In this document: positions 46,736 to 56,370 of the stretch, one piece after another
Numbering within the stretch: position 1 is the first letter of the stretch
Layout: each line of letters starts with the position of its first letter
Source of the DNA: Neohoeflea coraliihabitans
GTDB taxonomy: Bacteria > Pseudomonadota > Alphaproteobacteria > Rhizobiales > Rhizobiaceae
Reading direction: 5' to 3'
Assembly (NCBI RefSeq): GCF_019334345.1
Contig: NZ_JAHWQX010000001.1
Span: forward strand, 1,185,001-1,249,000
DNA: 64,000 nt
Translations under genes and position numbers: made by a program
Notes under the pieces: generated by a model
What the model saw: the letters and a program-made list of their open reading frames with translations, nothing else
What the model was told of the DNA's origin: nothing
Database searches by the model: none

Positions 46736-49399
46736 CTATTGTGGCATGATGTCGTCTTCGGTCGGCACTAGGATCTCGCGTTTGCCCGCATGATTGGCCG
46801 GGCCGATGACCCCTTCCTGTTCCATCCGCTCGATCAGCGAGGCGGCCCTGTTGTAGCCGATGCCAAGACGCCGCTGGATATAGGAGGTCGAGGCCTTGCC
46901 ATCGCGCAGCACCACGGCCACCGCCTGGTCGTAGGGATCGTCGGATTCCGCCAGATTGCCGGTTCCTGCCGGACCGCCGCCATCATCACCTTCCTCGTCA
47001 TCCTCGGTGATCGCGTCGAGATATTCCGGTACGCCCTGCGATTTCAGGTAGGAGACGACATCCTCCACCTCCTTGTCGGAGACGAAGGGTCCGTGCACGC
47101 GCTGCACCCGGCCGCCTCCGGGCATGTACAGCATGTCGCCCATGCCGAGCAGCTGTTCGGCGCCCTGTTCGCCGAGAATCGTCCGCGAATCGATCTTCGA
47201 CGTCACCTGGAACGAGATGCGTGTCGGGAAATTGGCCTTGATCGTTCCGGTGATGACATCGACCGACGGCCGTTGCGTCGCCATGATGACGTGAATGCCG
47301 GCCGCGCGCGCCATCTGTGCCAAACGTTGCACGGCGCCCTCGATGTCCTTTCCGGCCACCATCATCAGATCGGCCATTTCGTCGATGATGACGACGATGA
47401 ATGGCATCGGCTCGAGATCGAATTCCTCTGTCTCGTAGATCGCCTCGCCTGTCTCGCGGTCAAAACCGGTCTGCACGGTGCGGGTGATGGGATCGCCCTT
47501 GGACAGGGCCTGTCCAACGCGCTGGTTGAACCCCTCGATGTTGCGCACACCGATCTTCGACATTTTCTTGTAGCGCTCTTCCATCTCGCGGACGGTCCAT
47601 TTCAGCGCGACAACCGCCTTTTTCGGATCGGTCACCACCGGCGACAGCAGATGCGGAATGCCATCATACACCGACAGTTCAAGCATTTTCGGATCGATCA
47701 TGATCAAACGGCACTGTGCCGGGTCGAGCCGGTAGAGAAGCGACAGGATCATCGTGTTGATCGCCACGGACTTGCCTGACCCGGTCGTGCCCGCCACCAG
47801 CAGATGCGGCATCTTCGCCAGATCGGCAATCACCGCCTCGCCGCCGATCGTCTTGCCCAGCGTCAGGGCCAGCTTCGCCTTCGATGCTTCGAAATTGCGG
47901 CTCGCCACCAGTTCGCGCAGGTAAACCGTTTCCCGCTTCTCATTCGGCAGTTCGATGCCAATCGCGTTGCGGCCCGGAACCACCGCGACGCGCGCCGCGA
48001 TGGCGCTCATCGAACGCGCAATGTCGTCGGCCAGCCCGATCACCCGCGATGATTTGATCCCGGGGGCCGGCTCGAGTTCGTACAGCGTCACGACCGGGCC
48101 GGGGCGCACATGGATAATTTCGCCTTTGACCCCGAAATCTTCCAGCACGCCTTCCAGCATGCGGGCATTCTGTTCGAGCGCTTCCGGCGACAAGGTGACA
48201 TCCTTGACGACGCTCTTGGCCTCTGAAAGCAGGTGCAATGAAGGCAGGGAAAAGTCCTGGTCCTCGAGCAGCGAGGTCTGCGCCTCGCGCTGCAGCCGCG
48301 AGCCCGGTTGCGGCCGCTCTGCCGGCGGAATCACCCGAGGCCCGCCGGCCGCCGGACCCCCTGCAGATGCCGCCCCGCTTGCCGCTTGCGCCGGGCGCCT
48401 TTGTGGCTCCCAACCCGCCGCCACCTCGGCCACATCGTCAGAAAGAATACCATCGGGAAGCCGCTGTGCTTCTGTATCGAACGGCGCATCGTCATCGCAT
48501 CCGGCGCGTTCATCGTCGAATTGCGGCTCCTGGCGCGCCGAGATTGTGGTGCGCCCGGCAGGACCCTGCTGCAGCCAGCGATCGGTGGTATCCACCGGTG
48601 TAACGAAATCGGCCTCTGCCAGATCGAGCGGATCCTCTGGCCGTGCACGCCGCCGGCGCGGCCCGAGCCCACTCAGCCGCCGCAACCGCGCCCGCGTCGT
48701 GTACCAGACATGCGCAACCGCGCCCAGCACCGCGAGCCCCCTCTCACGGTCCTCCGCCACAGCTTCGCCCTCATCCCGCAGGTCCTGACCGTCCGCAAAG
48801 GCGGCGCGGCCGATCAGCCCGGCGCCGAAAAGCAGCAGCCAACCGGTCGGCGCTAGCAGGGCGCCCGCCACCAGAAAGGCATAGAGGCCACTCGGGAAAC
48901 CGCCAGAAAACACGCCGGGGATCTTCAGCGCCATGTCACCAAGCACGCCCCCGAGACCGTTCGGCAGCGGCCATGCATTGCTTGTTGGCATCAGGCCGAA
49001 AAACGCCGAGGCCAGCCAGGCGCCGCCAAACCACGCGGCAGCGCGGCGCGGCATCCGGTCGGCAGGCCGGTTGCGGATCAACGCCAGGCCGAGAAACAGC
49101 GCGGGCACCAGCCCGACCACTCCGCCAAGACCGAAAAACTGCATGATCAGATCGGCAAAGCTTGCCCCGGCATGGCCGAGCGCATTGGTGGGTTCGGCGC
49201 CATTGGCGTGCGAGAAGCTTGGATCATTGACGTTCCAGGTGGCCAGCGCCAGGGCCGCGAACCCCAGCCCGGCAAAGATGGCGATGCCGCCGACATAACG
49301 CAGTTGCCGGCGGATAAGCGCCGACATCGGGTCGTCCTGGTTGCGTGTGGAGCTCAGGGCGGAGGTACCTGTCTGCATGATCATCTGTGTCCGGTTCAT
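46736..49399 (-). CDS. ftsK: DNA translocase FtsK
   Basis: Septal DNA pump that coordinates chromosome segregation with division and activates XerCD at dif. The 887-residue protein has four N-terminal membrane helices (about residues 33-190), a proline/arginine linker, and the FtsK motor: Walker [13 protein letters not shown] near residue 540, Walker [16 protein letters not shown], and [12 protein letters not shown]. The C-terminal gamma domain ([15 protein letters not shown]) recognises KOPS-type sequences. Start: 49399 gives the family-like N-terminal extension but a poor ribosome-binding site; 49327 has AGGA seven bases upstream. A CtrA-type site lies upstream. Confidence 0.95.
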   Translation of the reverse strand: MNRTQMIMQTGTSALSSTRNQDDPMSALIRRQLRYVGGIAIFAGLGFAALALATWNVNDPSFSHANGAEPTNALGHAGASFADLIMQFFGLGGVVGLVPALFLGLALIRNRPADRMPRRAAAWFGGAWLASAFFGLMPTSNAWPLPNGLGGVLGDMALKIPGVFSGGFPSGLYAFLVAGALLAPTGWLLLFGAGLIGRAAFADGQDLRDEGEAVAEDRERGLAVLGAVAHVWYTTRARLRRLSGLGPRRRRARPEDPLDLAEADFVTPVDTTDRWLQQGPAGRTTISARQEPQFDDERAGCDDDAPFDTEAQRLPDGILSDDVAEVAAGWEPQRRPAQAASGAASAGGPAAGGPRVIPPAERPQPGSRLQREAQTSLLEDQDFSLPSLHLLSEAKSVVKDVTLSPEALEQNARMLEGVLEDFGVKGEIIHVRPGPVVTLYELEPAPGIKSSRVIGLADDIARSMSAIAARVAVVPGRNAIGIELPNEKRETVYLRELVASRNFEASKAKLALTLGKTIGGEAVIADLAKMPHLLVAGTTGSGKSVAINTMILSLLYRLDPAQCRLIMIDPKMLELSVYDGIPHLLSPVVTDPKKAVVALKWTVREMEERYKKMSKIGVRNIEGFNQRVGQALSKGDPITRTVQTGFDRETGEAIYETEEFDLEPMPFIVVIIDEMADLMMVAGKDIEGAVQRLAQMARAAGIHVIMATQRPSVDVITGTIKANFPTRISFQVTSKIDSRTILGEQGAEQLLGMGDMLYMPGGGRVQRVHGPFVSDKEVEDVVSYLKSQGVPEYLDAITEDDEEGDDGGGPAGTGNLAESDDPYDQAVAVVLRDGKASTSYIQRRLGIGYNRAASLIERMEQEGVIGPANHAGKREILVPTEDDIMPQ

Positions 49400-49454
49400 T
49401 CCTCTCGATGCGAAGTGGACGCACCGATCCGGCAGAACCCTAACGTCATCCGGG

Positions 49455-49470
49455 TTAATGGCCCTTTAAC
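49455..49470. promoter_or_regulatory. CtrA-type binding site upstream of ftsK
   Basis: The sequence TTAA, seven bases, TTAAC on the plus strand matches the full consensus TTAA-N7-TTAAC of the alphaproteobacterial cell-cycle regulator CtrA. It lies 56 bp upstream of the longer ftsK start, in the ftsK-amtB intergenic region and 46 bp from the amtB terminator. It is in a plausible place to control ftsK transcription. Confidence 0.6.
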
Positions 49471-49511
49471 CATGCGGGCACGGTTCGCTCTCGGTCCCGC
49501 AAGCACCCCAC

Positions 49512-49541
49512 AAAAAAGGGCCCGGCAGCTGCCGGGCCCTT
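49512..49541 (-). terminator. intrinsic terminator after amtB
   Basis: A long perfect palindrome, AAGGGCCCGGCAG (49516-49528) and CTGCCGGGCCCTT (49529-49541), is followed on the minus strand by a run of six T (AAAAAA at 49512-49517 in the plus orientation). This ends the glnK-amtB transcript 44 bp after the amtB stop. Confidence 0.85.
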
Positions 49542-49585
49542 CATGTCTGCTTTTCAGCCGTAGCAACGCCTGGGTGGCGTAAAGA

Positions 49586-50914
49586 CTACTGCGCGAACTC
49601 CGGATAGGCTTCGACGCCAACTTCCGCCTTGTCGAGACCAAGCCGCTCCTGTTCCGGCGAGACGCGGATGCCGATCGCCGCCTTCAGCACGGCCCACACG
49701 ACGAGCGCGCAGACGACCGTGAAGACACCATAGGCAACGACCCCGATAAACTGGGTGACGAGCGAGGCATCGGCATTGGTCCAGGCGACAACCAGTGTTC
49801 CCCAGATGCCGGCGAAAAGGTGCACCGGAATGGCACCGACCACATCGTCAATCTTCAGCTTGTCGAGAAGCGGCACGGTAAAGATGACGATCGCCGCGCC
49901 AATGCCGCCGATCACCACCGATTGCCAGATGGCAGGAGCCAGTGGCTCAGCGGTAATCGACACCAGCCCGGCAAGTGCGCCGTTGAGCACCATCGTCACG
50001 TCGACCTTCTTGTACATCACGGCCAGCAACACCATTGCCGTGACCACGCCGCCGGCGGCAGCCATATTGGTGTTCACGAAGATGCGCGACACGTCCGACA
50101 CATCGGCAATCGTGCCCATGGCCAGCTGCGACGCACCGTTGAAGCCGAACCAGCCGAGCCACAGGATAAACGTTCCGAGCGTTGCCAGCGGGATCGATGA
50201 ACCCGGCATCGGCACGACACGGCCATTGACATATTTGCCGTCACGCGCACCGAGCAGGAATGCACCCGCCAGAGCGGCCCAGCCGCCGACCGAATGCACC
50301 AGAGTCGAGCCGGCGAAGTCGGAGAAGCCCATCTCCGAAAGCCAGCCGCCGCCCCACTGCCAGGATCCGGCAATCGGATAGATGAAGCCGGTCAGCATCA
50401 CCACGAAAACCATGAAAGGCAACAGCTTGATCCGCTCGGCCAATGTGCCCGAGACGATGGAAGCGGCGGTGGCAACGAAGACCATCTGGAAGAACCAGTC
50501 CGAGGCCGTCGAATAGCCGGTATCGAGCGCGTCGCCCCCCACCGGATCGAGCGCGTAGCCCAGCGAGAACGAGCCGATGTAACCACCATCGACCCCCGAA
50601 TACATCAGGTTGTAGCCGATGATCCAATACATCAGCCCTGCGACGGCAAACAGTGCGATGTTCTTGAGCGATTGCATGGAGACGTTCTTGGAACGGACCA
50701 GCCCGGCTTCCAGCATGGCAAACCCGGCTGCCATCCACATCACGAGGAAGCCGCCGATGAGAAACAGCAGCGTGTTGAAAATGTAGGAGACCTGCGCCCC
50801 CACGGCCGCGGCTTCTGTTGCGGCCTCGGCTTCCTGTGCAAAGACCGGCAGCGCCGATGCCGTCACGGCCGCAAGTGCCAGCGAGCCGCCGGCCAGAATT
50901 TTTCTGAATGTCAT
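49586..50914 (-). CDS. amtB: ammonium transporter AmtB
   Basis: Trimeric ammonium channel of the Amt/Mep/Rh family, gated by GlnK. The 442-residue product has a signal peptide (TFRKILAGGSLALAAVTASALPVFAQ) and then eleven membrane helices, with the family sequences SAFVFATAASIVSGTLAERI, GFSDFAGSTLVHSVGGWAALAGAFLLGARDGKY and FHLFAGIWGTL-like VHLFAGIWGTLVVAW. The pore histidines are seen as STLVHSVGG and VHLFAG. The ATG at 50914 has AAAGGAC in front; a GTG at 50935, within the ribosome-binding region, is less likely. It is 17 bp after glnK. Confidence 0.96.
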   Translation of the reverse strand: MTFRKILAGGSLALAAVTASALPVFAQEAEAATEAAAVGAQVSYIFNTLLFLIGGFLVMWMAAGFAMLEAGLVRSKNVSMQSLKNIALFAVAGLMYWIIGYNLMYSGVDGGYIGSFSLGYALDPVGGDALDTGYSTASDWFFQMVFVATAASIVSGTLAERIKLLPFMVFVVMLTGFIYPIAGSWQWGGGWLSEMGFSDFAGSTLVHSVGGWAALAGAFLLGARDGKYVNGRVVPMPGSSIPLATLGTFILWLGWFGFNGASQLAMGTIADVSDVSRIFVNTNMAAAGGVVTAMVLLAVMYKKVDVTMVLNGALAGLVSITAEPLAPAIWQSVVIGGIGAAIVIFTVPLLDKLKIDDVVGAIPVHLFAGIWGTLVVAWTNADASLVTQFIGVVAYGVFTVVCALVVWAVLKAAIGIRVSPEQERLGLDKAEVGVEAYPEFAQ

Positions 50915-50931
50915 GGATTGAAGTCCTTTTG

Positions 50932-51453
<522 letters not shown>

Positions 51454-51511
51454 TCAAGCCACTCATTGCACATTATTTAGGCAGGTAATCAGACGGGTTA
51501 GAATTGCATAT

Positions 51512-52396
51512 TTATCGTGCAGCGCTTCTCCGCGGCCGGATCAATCCTTCTTGTGCGACCGACGCGACCAGTGCCCCGTCGCGCGAATAAAGACTACCCC
51601 GCGCAAAGCCCCGCGCGCCGTTGGTGTTGGGCGAATCCATTGTGTAAAGCAGCCAATCAGAAAAATCGAAGGGCCGGTGAAACCACATGGCATGGTCGAG
51701 ACTGGCGGCCTGGATGCTGCGGTCGAACACGTTGGTGCCATGCGCGAACAAGGTGGTGTCGAGCAACAGCATGTCCGACAGATAGGCGAGGATAGAGGCC
51801 TGAATGACGCGATCTTCCGGCACCGGCCCGAGTGTTCGCACCCAGGCATGCTGGATCGGCGGCAGCGGCTTGTCGGAAACATAGTGCTCGAGAAACACCG
51901 GTCGCACCTCGATCGGACGCTGCTTCTTCCAATAGTCGAGTATGACCTGCGGCGCCCCTTCCAGAAAGGACGCATCGATGTTGCCGGTGCCGGCAAGGGC
52001 CTCTGGTTGCGGCACTTCCGGCATCTCCGCCTGATATTCAAGTCCCTCCTCTTCCTTCTGAAAGGAAGCAGACAGCGAGAAGATGGCCTTGCCATGCTGA
52101 ATCGCGACGACATTGCGAGTCGAGAAGCTGGTGCCGTCGCGGATCCTGTCGACGGTAAAGATGATGGGCGTCGCTGGATCACCGGGCCGCAGGAAATAAG
52201 CGTGCATCGAATGCACGGCACGCTCCGCCTCCACGGTACGCTGCGCCGCGACCAGCGATTGTCCGATGACCTGACCGCCAAAGGTGCGCTGCCAGCCCAG
52301 TTGCGGGCTTTGGCCGCGAAACAGATCTTTCTCCAGTGCCTCAAGATCGAGATAACCGATCAGGGCAGCCGTGGAATCGAACTCCGAGCGCGACAT
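51512..52396 (-). CDS. tesB: acyl-CoA thioesterase II (TesB)
   Basis: Double hot-dog-fold thioesterase that hydrolyses medium- and long-chain acyl-CoA; 294 residues. Seen: the opening LDLEALEKDLFRGQSPQLGWQRTFGGQVIGQSLVAA, the FLRPGDPATPIIFTVDRIRDGTSFSTRNVVAIQHG segment, and the second hot-dog domain with the IQHAWVRTLG and SYDMALLDT-like DMLLLDTTLFAHG motifs, ending in LHHSMWFHRPFDFSDWLLY-like text. The start at 52396 follows GAGGG (spacing six) and matches the family; the frame is open further upstream as a shadow. It diverges from the UbiH-type gene. Confidence 0.93.
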   Translation of the reverse strand: MSRSEFDSTAALIGYLDLEALEKDLFRGQSPQLGWQRTFGGQVIGQSLVAAQRTVEAERAVHSMHAYFLRPGDPATPIIFTVDRIRDGTSFSTRNVVAIQHGKAIFSLSASFQKEEEGLEYQAEMPEVPQPEALAGTGNIDASFLEGAPQVILDYWKKQRPIEVRPVFLEHYVSDKPLPPIQHAWVRTLGPVPEDRVIQASILAYLSDMLLLDTTLFAHGTNVFDRSIQAASLDHAMWFHRPFDFSDWLLYTMDSPNTNGARGFARGSLYSRDGALVASVAQEGLIRPRRSAAR

Positions 52397-52552
52397 TTTG
52401 AACCCTCGCATAACTGACAGGACGCCCCACATTGGGGTATAGGTCGGACAGGAGCCGCTTATACAGCCTTGCCGCAATTGCGGTAAACCACTGTCAGGGT
52501 GCAGCAGGCGCGAACGCCGCGAACCCGGCGGAGCGAAGAGGAAGGATACCCG

Positions 52553-53779
52553 ATGAACGTGGTCGACAATGATCTTCTCATCTGCGGTGGCGGCTATGTC
52601 GGCCTCGGCGTTGCCGTTGCGGTCAAGACCGCGGCGCCCGACCTGCGCGTTGCGGTCATTGATGCCGCCCCGGAAGGGGTCTGGAAGAAGGATCAGCGCG
52701 CATCGGCCATCGCCGCAGCCGCCCGACGCATGCTCGAAGCGCTCGATCTTTGGCAGGAGATCGAACCGGACGCCCAGCCGATCCTCGAGATGATCGTCAC
52801 CGATTCGCGCACCAGCGATCCGGTACGGCCGGTATTCCTGACTTTCGACGGCGAAGTGACGCCCGGCGAACCTTTTGCCCACATGGTGCCGAACCTGACA
52901 CTCGTCGGCGCTTTGCGCCGCAAGGCTGAGGCGCTTGGCATCGAGATCCACCAGGATGCCGCTGCCACGGCGCTTGATACGGAGGGGAACACAGCCCGGG
53001 TCAGCACCAGCGACGGGCGGCAGTGGACGGCACCGCTGGTCGTCGCTGCCGATGGCGTTCGCTCGGCCTTGCGCGACATGGCCGGCATCAAGACAACCCG
53101 CTGGGATTACGGCCAGTCCGGCATCGTCACCACTGTCGCGCATGAACGGCCGCACAATGGCCGCGCCGAAGAGCATTTCCTGCCGGCCGGCCCCTTTGCC
53201 ATTCTGCCCCTGAAAGACAATCGCTCTTCGCTGGTCTGGACCGAACGCACCCGCGATGCCGAGGCGCTGGTCAATGGCGACGAACTGGTCTTCGAGATGG
53301 AACTGGAACGACGCTTCGGCCATCATCTCGGAACCTTGCGCCTCGATGGCGGCCGAAGAGCCTTTCCGCTCGGTCTGACCCTGGCGCGCGATTTCATCAA
53401 GCCGCGCATCGCTCTTGCCGGCGATGCGGCACATGGCATCCATCCGATTGCCGGCCAGGGCCTCAATCTCGGCTTCAAGGATGTTGCCGCGCTGGCCGAA
53501 ACCATTGTCGAAGCAGCCCGGCTGGGCATGGACATCGGCTCGACAGCCGTGCTCGACCGCTATCAGATCTGGCGTCGCTTCGACACCTTCCAGATGGGCG
53601 TCACCACCGACGTCCTGACGCGGCTGTTTTCAAATGATGTAGCGCCGCTGCGCATGGCCCGCGATCTCGGTCTCGGCATCGTTGACCGGCTTCCTTCGCT
53701 CAAGAACTACTTCATCCGGCAGGCTGCCGGCAGTGCCGACGCGGCCGCACCACGGCTTCTGCGCGGCGAGGCACTCTGA
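52553..53779 (+). CDS. UbiH/UbiF/COQ6-family FAD monooxygenase
   Basis: A 408-residue flavin hydroxylase of the ubiquinone-biosynthesis group. The FAD GxGxxG motif is at the start (LLICGGGYVGLGVAVAVK), the conserved DG segment is VVAADGVRSALR and the GD motif is ALAGDAAHGIHPIAGQGLNLGFKDVAALAETI. Which ring position is hydroxylated (UbiH, UbiI, UbiF or a UbiL-type broad enzyme of alphaproteobacteria) cannot be told by eye. The ATG at 52553 follows a GGAAGG-type site. It is divergent from tesB. Confidence 0.9.
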   Translation: MNVVDNDLLICGGGYVGLGVAVAVKTAAPDLRVAVIDAAPEGVWKKDQRASAIAAAARRMLEALDLWQEIEPDAQPILEMIVTDSRTSDPVRPVFLTFDGEVTPGEPFAHMVPNLTLVGALRRKAEALGIEIHQDAAATALDTEGNTARVSTSDGRQWTAPLVVAADGVRSALRDMAGIKTTRWDYGQSGIVTTVAHERPHNGRAEEHFLPAGPFAILPLKDNRSSLVWTERTRDAEALVNGDELVFEMELERRFGHHLGTLRLDGGRRAFPLGLTLARDFIKPRIALAGDAAHGIHPIAGQGLNLGFKDVAALAETIVEAARLGMDIGSTAVLDRYQIWRRFDTFQMGVTTDVLTRLFSNDVAPLRMARDLGLGIVDRLPSLKNYFIRQAAGSADAAAPRLLRGEAL

Positions 53780-53815
53780 GTTCAGCATCGGCTGACCGGT
53801 CACAGCCGGAACAGC

Positions 53816-54280
53816 TCAGCCCGCGCGGCGCTCGGCGAAGACATCGAGAGCCTGTCCGGTTTCGAGATAGGATTTCAGGCTCGCCAGAACGAGCGGCCAG
53901 CCCTTGCGGATGCCCTGTGCCATGCCGCTGTCCGGAACAAGCCGGTCATGCGTGACCGTCAGTCTTACCATCTCGCCAAGCGTCGCAAGCTCAAACGTCA
54001 CCCGGCTGTGCCGGCTGGCATCCTCGTATTCCGAGGCATTGGCCCAACTGATCACCAAGCGCCGGGGTGGCTCGATCTCCAGAACCTCTCCCGCAAGTTC
54101 GACCTGCCGGCCACCTTGCACCCGCACATGCTCCCATTTCGAGCCCGGCTCCCAGTCGGAGACGTTTTCATGGCCCCAGTACTTGCGCGCCACCTCCGGT
54201 CTGACAAGCGCCTCGAACACTTTCTCCCGTGTCGCCCGGATATAGCTGACATAGACGAACTCGGTTGTTGCACCACTCAT
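53816..54280 (-). CDS. SRPBCC/AHSA1-type ligand-binding protein
   Basis: A 154-residue START-like (SRPBCC, AHSA1/YndB) protein with the family sequence FVYVSYIRATREKVFEALVRPEVARKYWGHENVSDWEPGSKWEH. Such proteins bind small hydrophobic ligands and are often encoded after an ArsR-type repressor, where the pair may form a ligand-sensing unit. The ATGA overlap with the ArsR gene (54277-54280) indicates coupled translation. The ligand is unknown. Confidence 0.88.
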   Translation of the reverse strand: MSGATTEFVYVSYIRATREKVFEALVRPEVARKYWGHENVSDWEPGSKWEHVRVQGGRQVELAGEVLEIEPPRRLVISWANASEYEDASRHSRVTFELATLGEMVRLTVTHDRLVPDSGMAQGIRKGWPLVLASLKSYLETGQALDVFAERRAG

Positions 54281-54615
54281 GGGTCCTCTCCCTCAATTTC
54301 GCGTTTCAGATCATGCAGCAGCGTGATCCGCCGGCGTTCAAATTTGCTGACCCATCGCTCGTAGACCTCGTGCACCGGCACCGGATTGATAAAGAAAAGC
54401 TTTTCCCGGCCCCGCCGCACCGTACTGACCAGATTGGCAGCCTCGAGGATGGCCAGGTGCTGGGTTGCCGACTGCCGTGCCATGTCGAGATGGCTGCACA
54501 GGGATCCAAGTGTCTGACCGTTCTGCACACACAGCATATCGAGCACTTTGCGCCGGTTGGCGTCGGCCAGTGCCTTGAAGACCATATCGTCGTCGCTGCG
54601 CGTGGGGGTGACCAT
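54277..54615 (-). CDS. ArsR-family winged-helix regulator
   Basis: A 112-residue ArsR-type transcription factor: DMVFKALADANRRKVLDMLCVQNGQTLGSLCSHLDMARQSATQHLAILEAANLVSTVRRGREKLFFINP covers the helix-turn-helix and wing. Cys residues sit in LCVQ and LCSH, but the metal-type CVC motif of ArsR/SmtB metal sensors is absent, so it may sense another signal. It overlaps the SRPBCC gene by four bases. The start at 54615 fits a leaderless transcript from the promoter just upstream; an ATG at 54645 inside the palindrome is an unlikely alternative. Confidence 0.85.
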   Translation of the reverse strand: MVTPTRSDDDMVFKALADANRRKVLDMLCVQNGQTLGSLCSHLDMARQSATQHLAILEAANLVSTVRRGREKLFFINPVPVHEVYERWVSKFERRRITLLHDLKREIEGEDP

Positions 54616-54620
54616 GAAAC

Positions 54621-54650
54621 TGAATATGCAGGTATTTACCTGCATGTCAA
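54621..54650 (-). promoter_or_regulatory. promoter with a 20-bp palindromic operator, ArsR gene
   Basis: On the minus strand a consensus TTGACA (-35; plus TGTCAA at 54645-54650) is followed by a perfect palindrome with arms ATGCAGGTA and TACCTGCAT (54626-54645) filling the spacer, then TATTCA (about 54621-54626) as a -10. The palindrome is a good ArsR autoregulatory operator. The predicted transcription start falls at or next to the ATG at 54615, and no ribosome-binding site lies between, which suggests leaderless translation. Confidence 0.65.
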
Positions 54651-54686
54651 ATTTGCGTTGCCTCGTGGGATCAATGCGGTGCGCGG

Positions 54687-55286
54687 CTAGCCTTCGGGTT
54701 CGCCCGAAACGCCGCCAAATGCGTGCTGCAGAATTCTGTCTATGCGCCGGAAGCTTTCGGCAAGAATGGTCATGTCGGAGGCCGCATGGGCCAGCGCAAT
54801 GCCGCCCTGCCATTCGGCGATCACCGCCCGCCCGCGCGCCATCGCCTGCGACGGGCGTTGCCCGATACGCCCGAATTCACCGGCAAGAAAACCGATCAAA
54901 AGGCTGAAACTTTCTGCCGCGCGCGCCGATGCCGCGGGCGCCACGGTACGAAAGTCGCGCACGGCAAGCGAGATCGGACAACCCCGCTCCATGCGGCTGC
55001 GGCTCGATTGCTGCAGGCGACGCACGAGAAACCGGCAGCGCTCAGCCGGGTCCTCGCAACAGCGCGACGTTTCGGTGATCAACGCTTCGGTTTCGCTGAC
55101 AAACACATCCGCCACCCCCTGTGCCAGATCCGCCTTGCTGCGGAAATAGTAGAACATGTTGCCCGGCGGAACGTTGGCAGCGCGCGCGATCTCGCCCAGA
55201 CTGGTGCCCCCGTAGCCATGCCGCCAGAACAGATCTGCGGCTGCCGCCACGATCGATTCGCGCCGCGCATCACCCTTCTTCGCCAC
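54687..55286 (-). CDS. TetR-family transcriptional regulator
   Basis: A roughly 199-residue TetR/AcrR repressor. The N-terminal DNA-binding domain is clear (RRESIVAAAADLFWRHGYGGTSLGEIARAANVPPGNMFYYFRSKADL). The C-terminal ligand domain has two Cys (SRCCEDPAERC), not otherwise diagnostic. The GTG at 55286 follows AAAGG; a GTG at 55313 is a longer alternative. It lies upstream of the ArsR gene on the same strand with 71 bp containing the ArsR promoter, and 59 bp after the Trm112 gene; targets are not obvious from the neighbours. Confidence 0.85.
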   Translation of the reverse strand: MAKKGDARRESIVAAAADLFWRHGYGGTSLGEIARAANVPPGNMFYYFRSKADLAQGVADVFVSETEALITETSRCCEDPAERCRFLVRRLQQSSRSRMERGCPISLAVRDFRTVAPAASARAAESFSLLIGFLAGEFGRIGQRPSQAMARGRAVIAEWQGGIALAHAASDMTILAESFRRIDRILQHAFGGVSGEPEG

Positions 55287-55372
55287 CCATTGACCTTTCG
55301 ACGTGACCCTCACTGCACCGACTTATGGCGCAGGAGACCTTTTCAGGCCAGCCTCTCCGCCGGCCACCGCCC

Positions 55373-55585
55373 TCACGAAGCGTCGGCAACTTCCTGATCG
55401 GTCATCTGCCGGGCTTCCGAGACGAGCATGATCGGGATGCCGTCACGCACCGGGAAAGCCAGCCGCGCCTTCACGGAAAGCAATTCCGCCCGGTCGCGAT
55501 CATAGTGCAGCGCCGTGCGGGTGAGCGGGCAGACGAGCAATTCGAGAAGCTTGGTGTCGGGATGACCTTGACGCGTGCTCTCCAT
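55373..55585 (-). CDS. Trm112-family protein
   Basis: A small 70-residue protein of the Trm112/DUF343 family (also called YcaR). In other organisms Trm112 activates methyltransferases, for example for tRNA and translation factors. The conserved pattern [19 protein letters not shown] followed by [25 protein letters not shown] is visible. The start at 55585 has GGAGG six bases upstream, within the end of the previous gene. Its partner methyltransferase is not apparent here. Confidence 0.85.
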   Translation of the reverse strand: MESTRQGHPDTKLLELLVCPLTRTALHYDRDRAELLSVKARLAFPVRDGIPIMLVSEARQMTDQEVADAS

Positions 55586-55595
55586 CGCGGGCCTC

Positions 55596-56279
55596 CTATT
55601 GCAGCCGCCATTCAGCCGTTTCATCACCTTGCGCCAGCACCATTTCCGTGATCGCCACCAGCGTGTCAGCCCGCGCCTTCACATCCGGCGCTTCCAGCAA
55701 TGCCTGCTTTTCCGCAGGACCGTAGGGCGACATCATCGACAGCGAATTGACCAGTGTCGCGGTGCTCGCCTGCTCGACACTTTTCCAGTCAACTTCGAGA
55801 TCATTGGCGTCGAGATAGGCGCGGAAACTGCCAAGCAAGGCGGCACGATCAACATTTTCCCCCCGATCGGGTCGGATCAGGTCCTCGCTGTTGGGCGCGA
55901 TCTGGCAGATGCGATAGGGCGCCTCAGCCGGCGCCACCTCGGCGGTGACCCGAAAACGACAGATGCCCGCAAGCGTCAGCACATATCGGCCATCGCCGGT
56001 TTCACCATAGCCCACGATGCGGCCCAGGCATCCGACGCCGCAAAGGTCGGGCACCGGACGCTCTTTCGCCTTTGCATCGGCCGGCAGGGTCGGTTGAATA
56101 ATGCCGATCAGCCGCGAACCGGCCAGACAGTCGTCAAACATGCGCACATAGCGCGGCTCGAAGATGTTGAGCGGCAGCTGCGCGCCCGGCAACAACAATG
56201 CGCCGCCGAGCGGAAACACGGCCACCCGATCGGGCAGATCGCCTACCGAACCGTACTCAATGTTGCCTGCCTTGATCAT
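55596..56279 (-). CDS. Lon N-terminal (LON substrate-binding) domain protein
   Basis: A 227-residue protein consisting of a LON N-terminal domain without ATPase or protease parts. The start has the typical [34 protein letters not shown], followed by [29 protein letters not shown]. Such single-domain proteins are common in alphaproteobacteria; their role is unknown, possibly related to protein quality control. It sits between the thioredoxin-TPR gene and the Trm112 gene, all on the minus strand, likely as one unit. Confidence 0.87.
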   Translation of the reverse strand: MIKAGNIEYGSVGDLPDRVAVFPLGGALLLPGAQLPLNIFEPRYVRMFDDCLAGSRLIGIIQPTLPADAKAKERPVPDLCGVGCLGRIVGYGETGDGRYVLTLAGICRFRVTAEVAPAEAPYRICQIAPNSEDLIRPDRGENVDRAALLGSFRAYLDANDLEVDWKSVEQASTATLVNSLSMMSPYGPAEKQALLEAPDVKARADTLVAITEMVLAQGDETAEWRLQ

Positions 56280-56370
56280 CCCTGGCCTTCCATCCTTGCT
56301 ATGATGTAAAGCGACCGGCGAAAAGCTCAAGAGCGTGCCCCTGCGGGGCAGACCGGCGCGCGCCGGCCGG

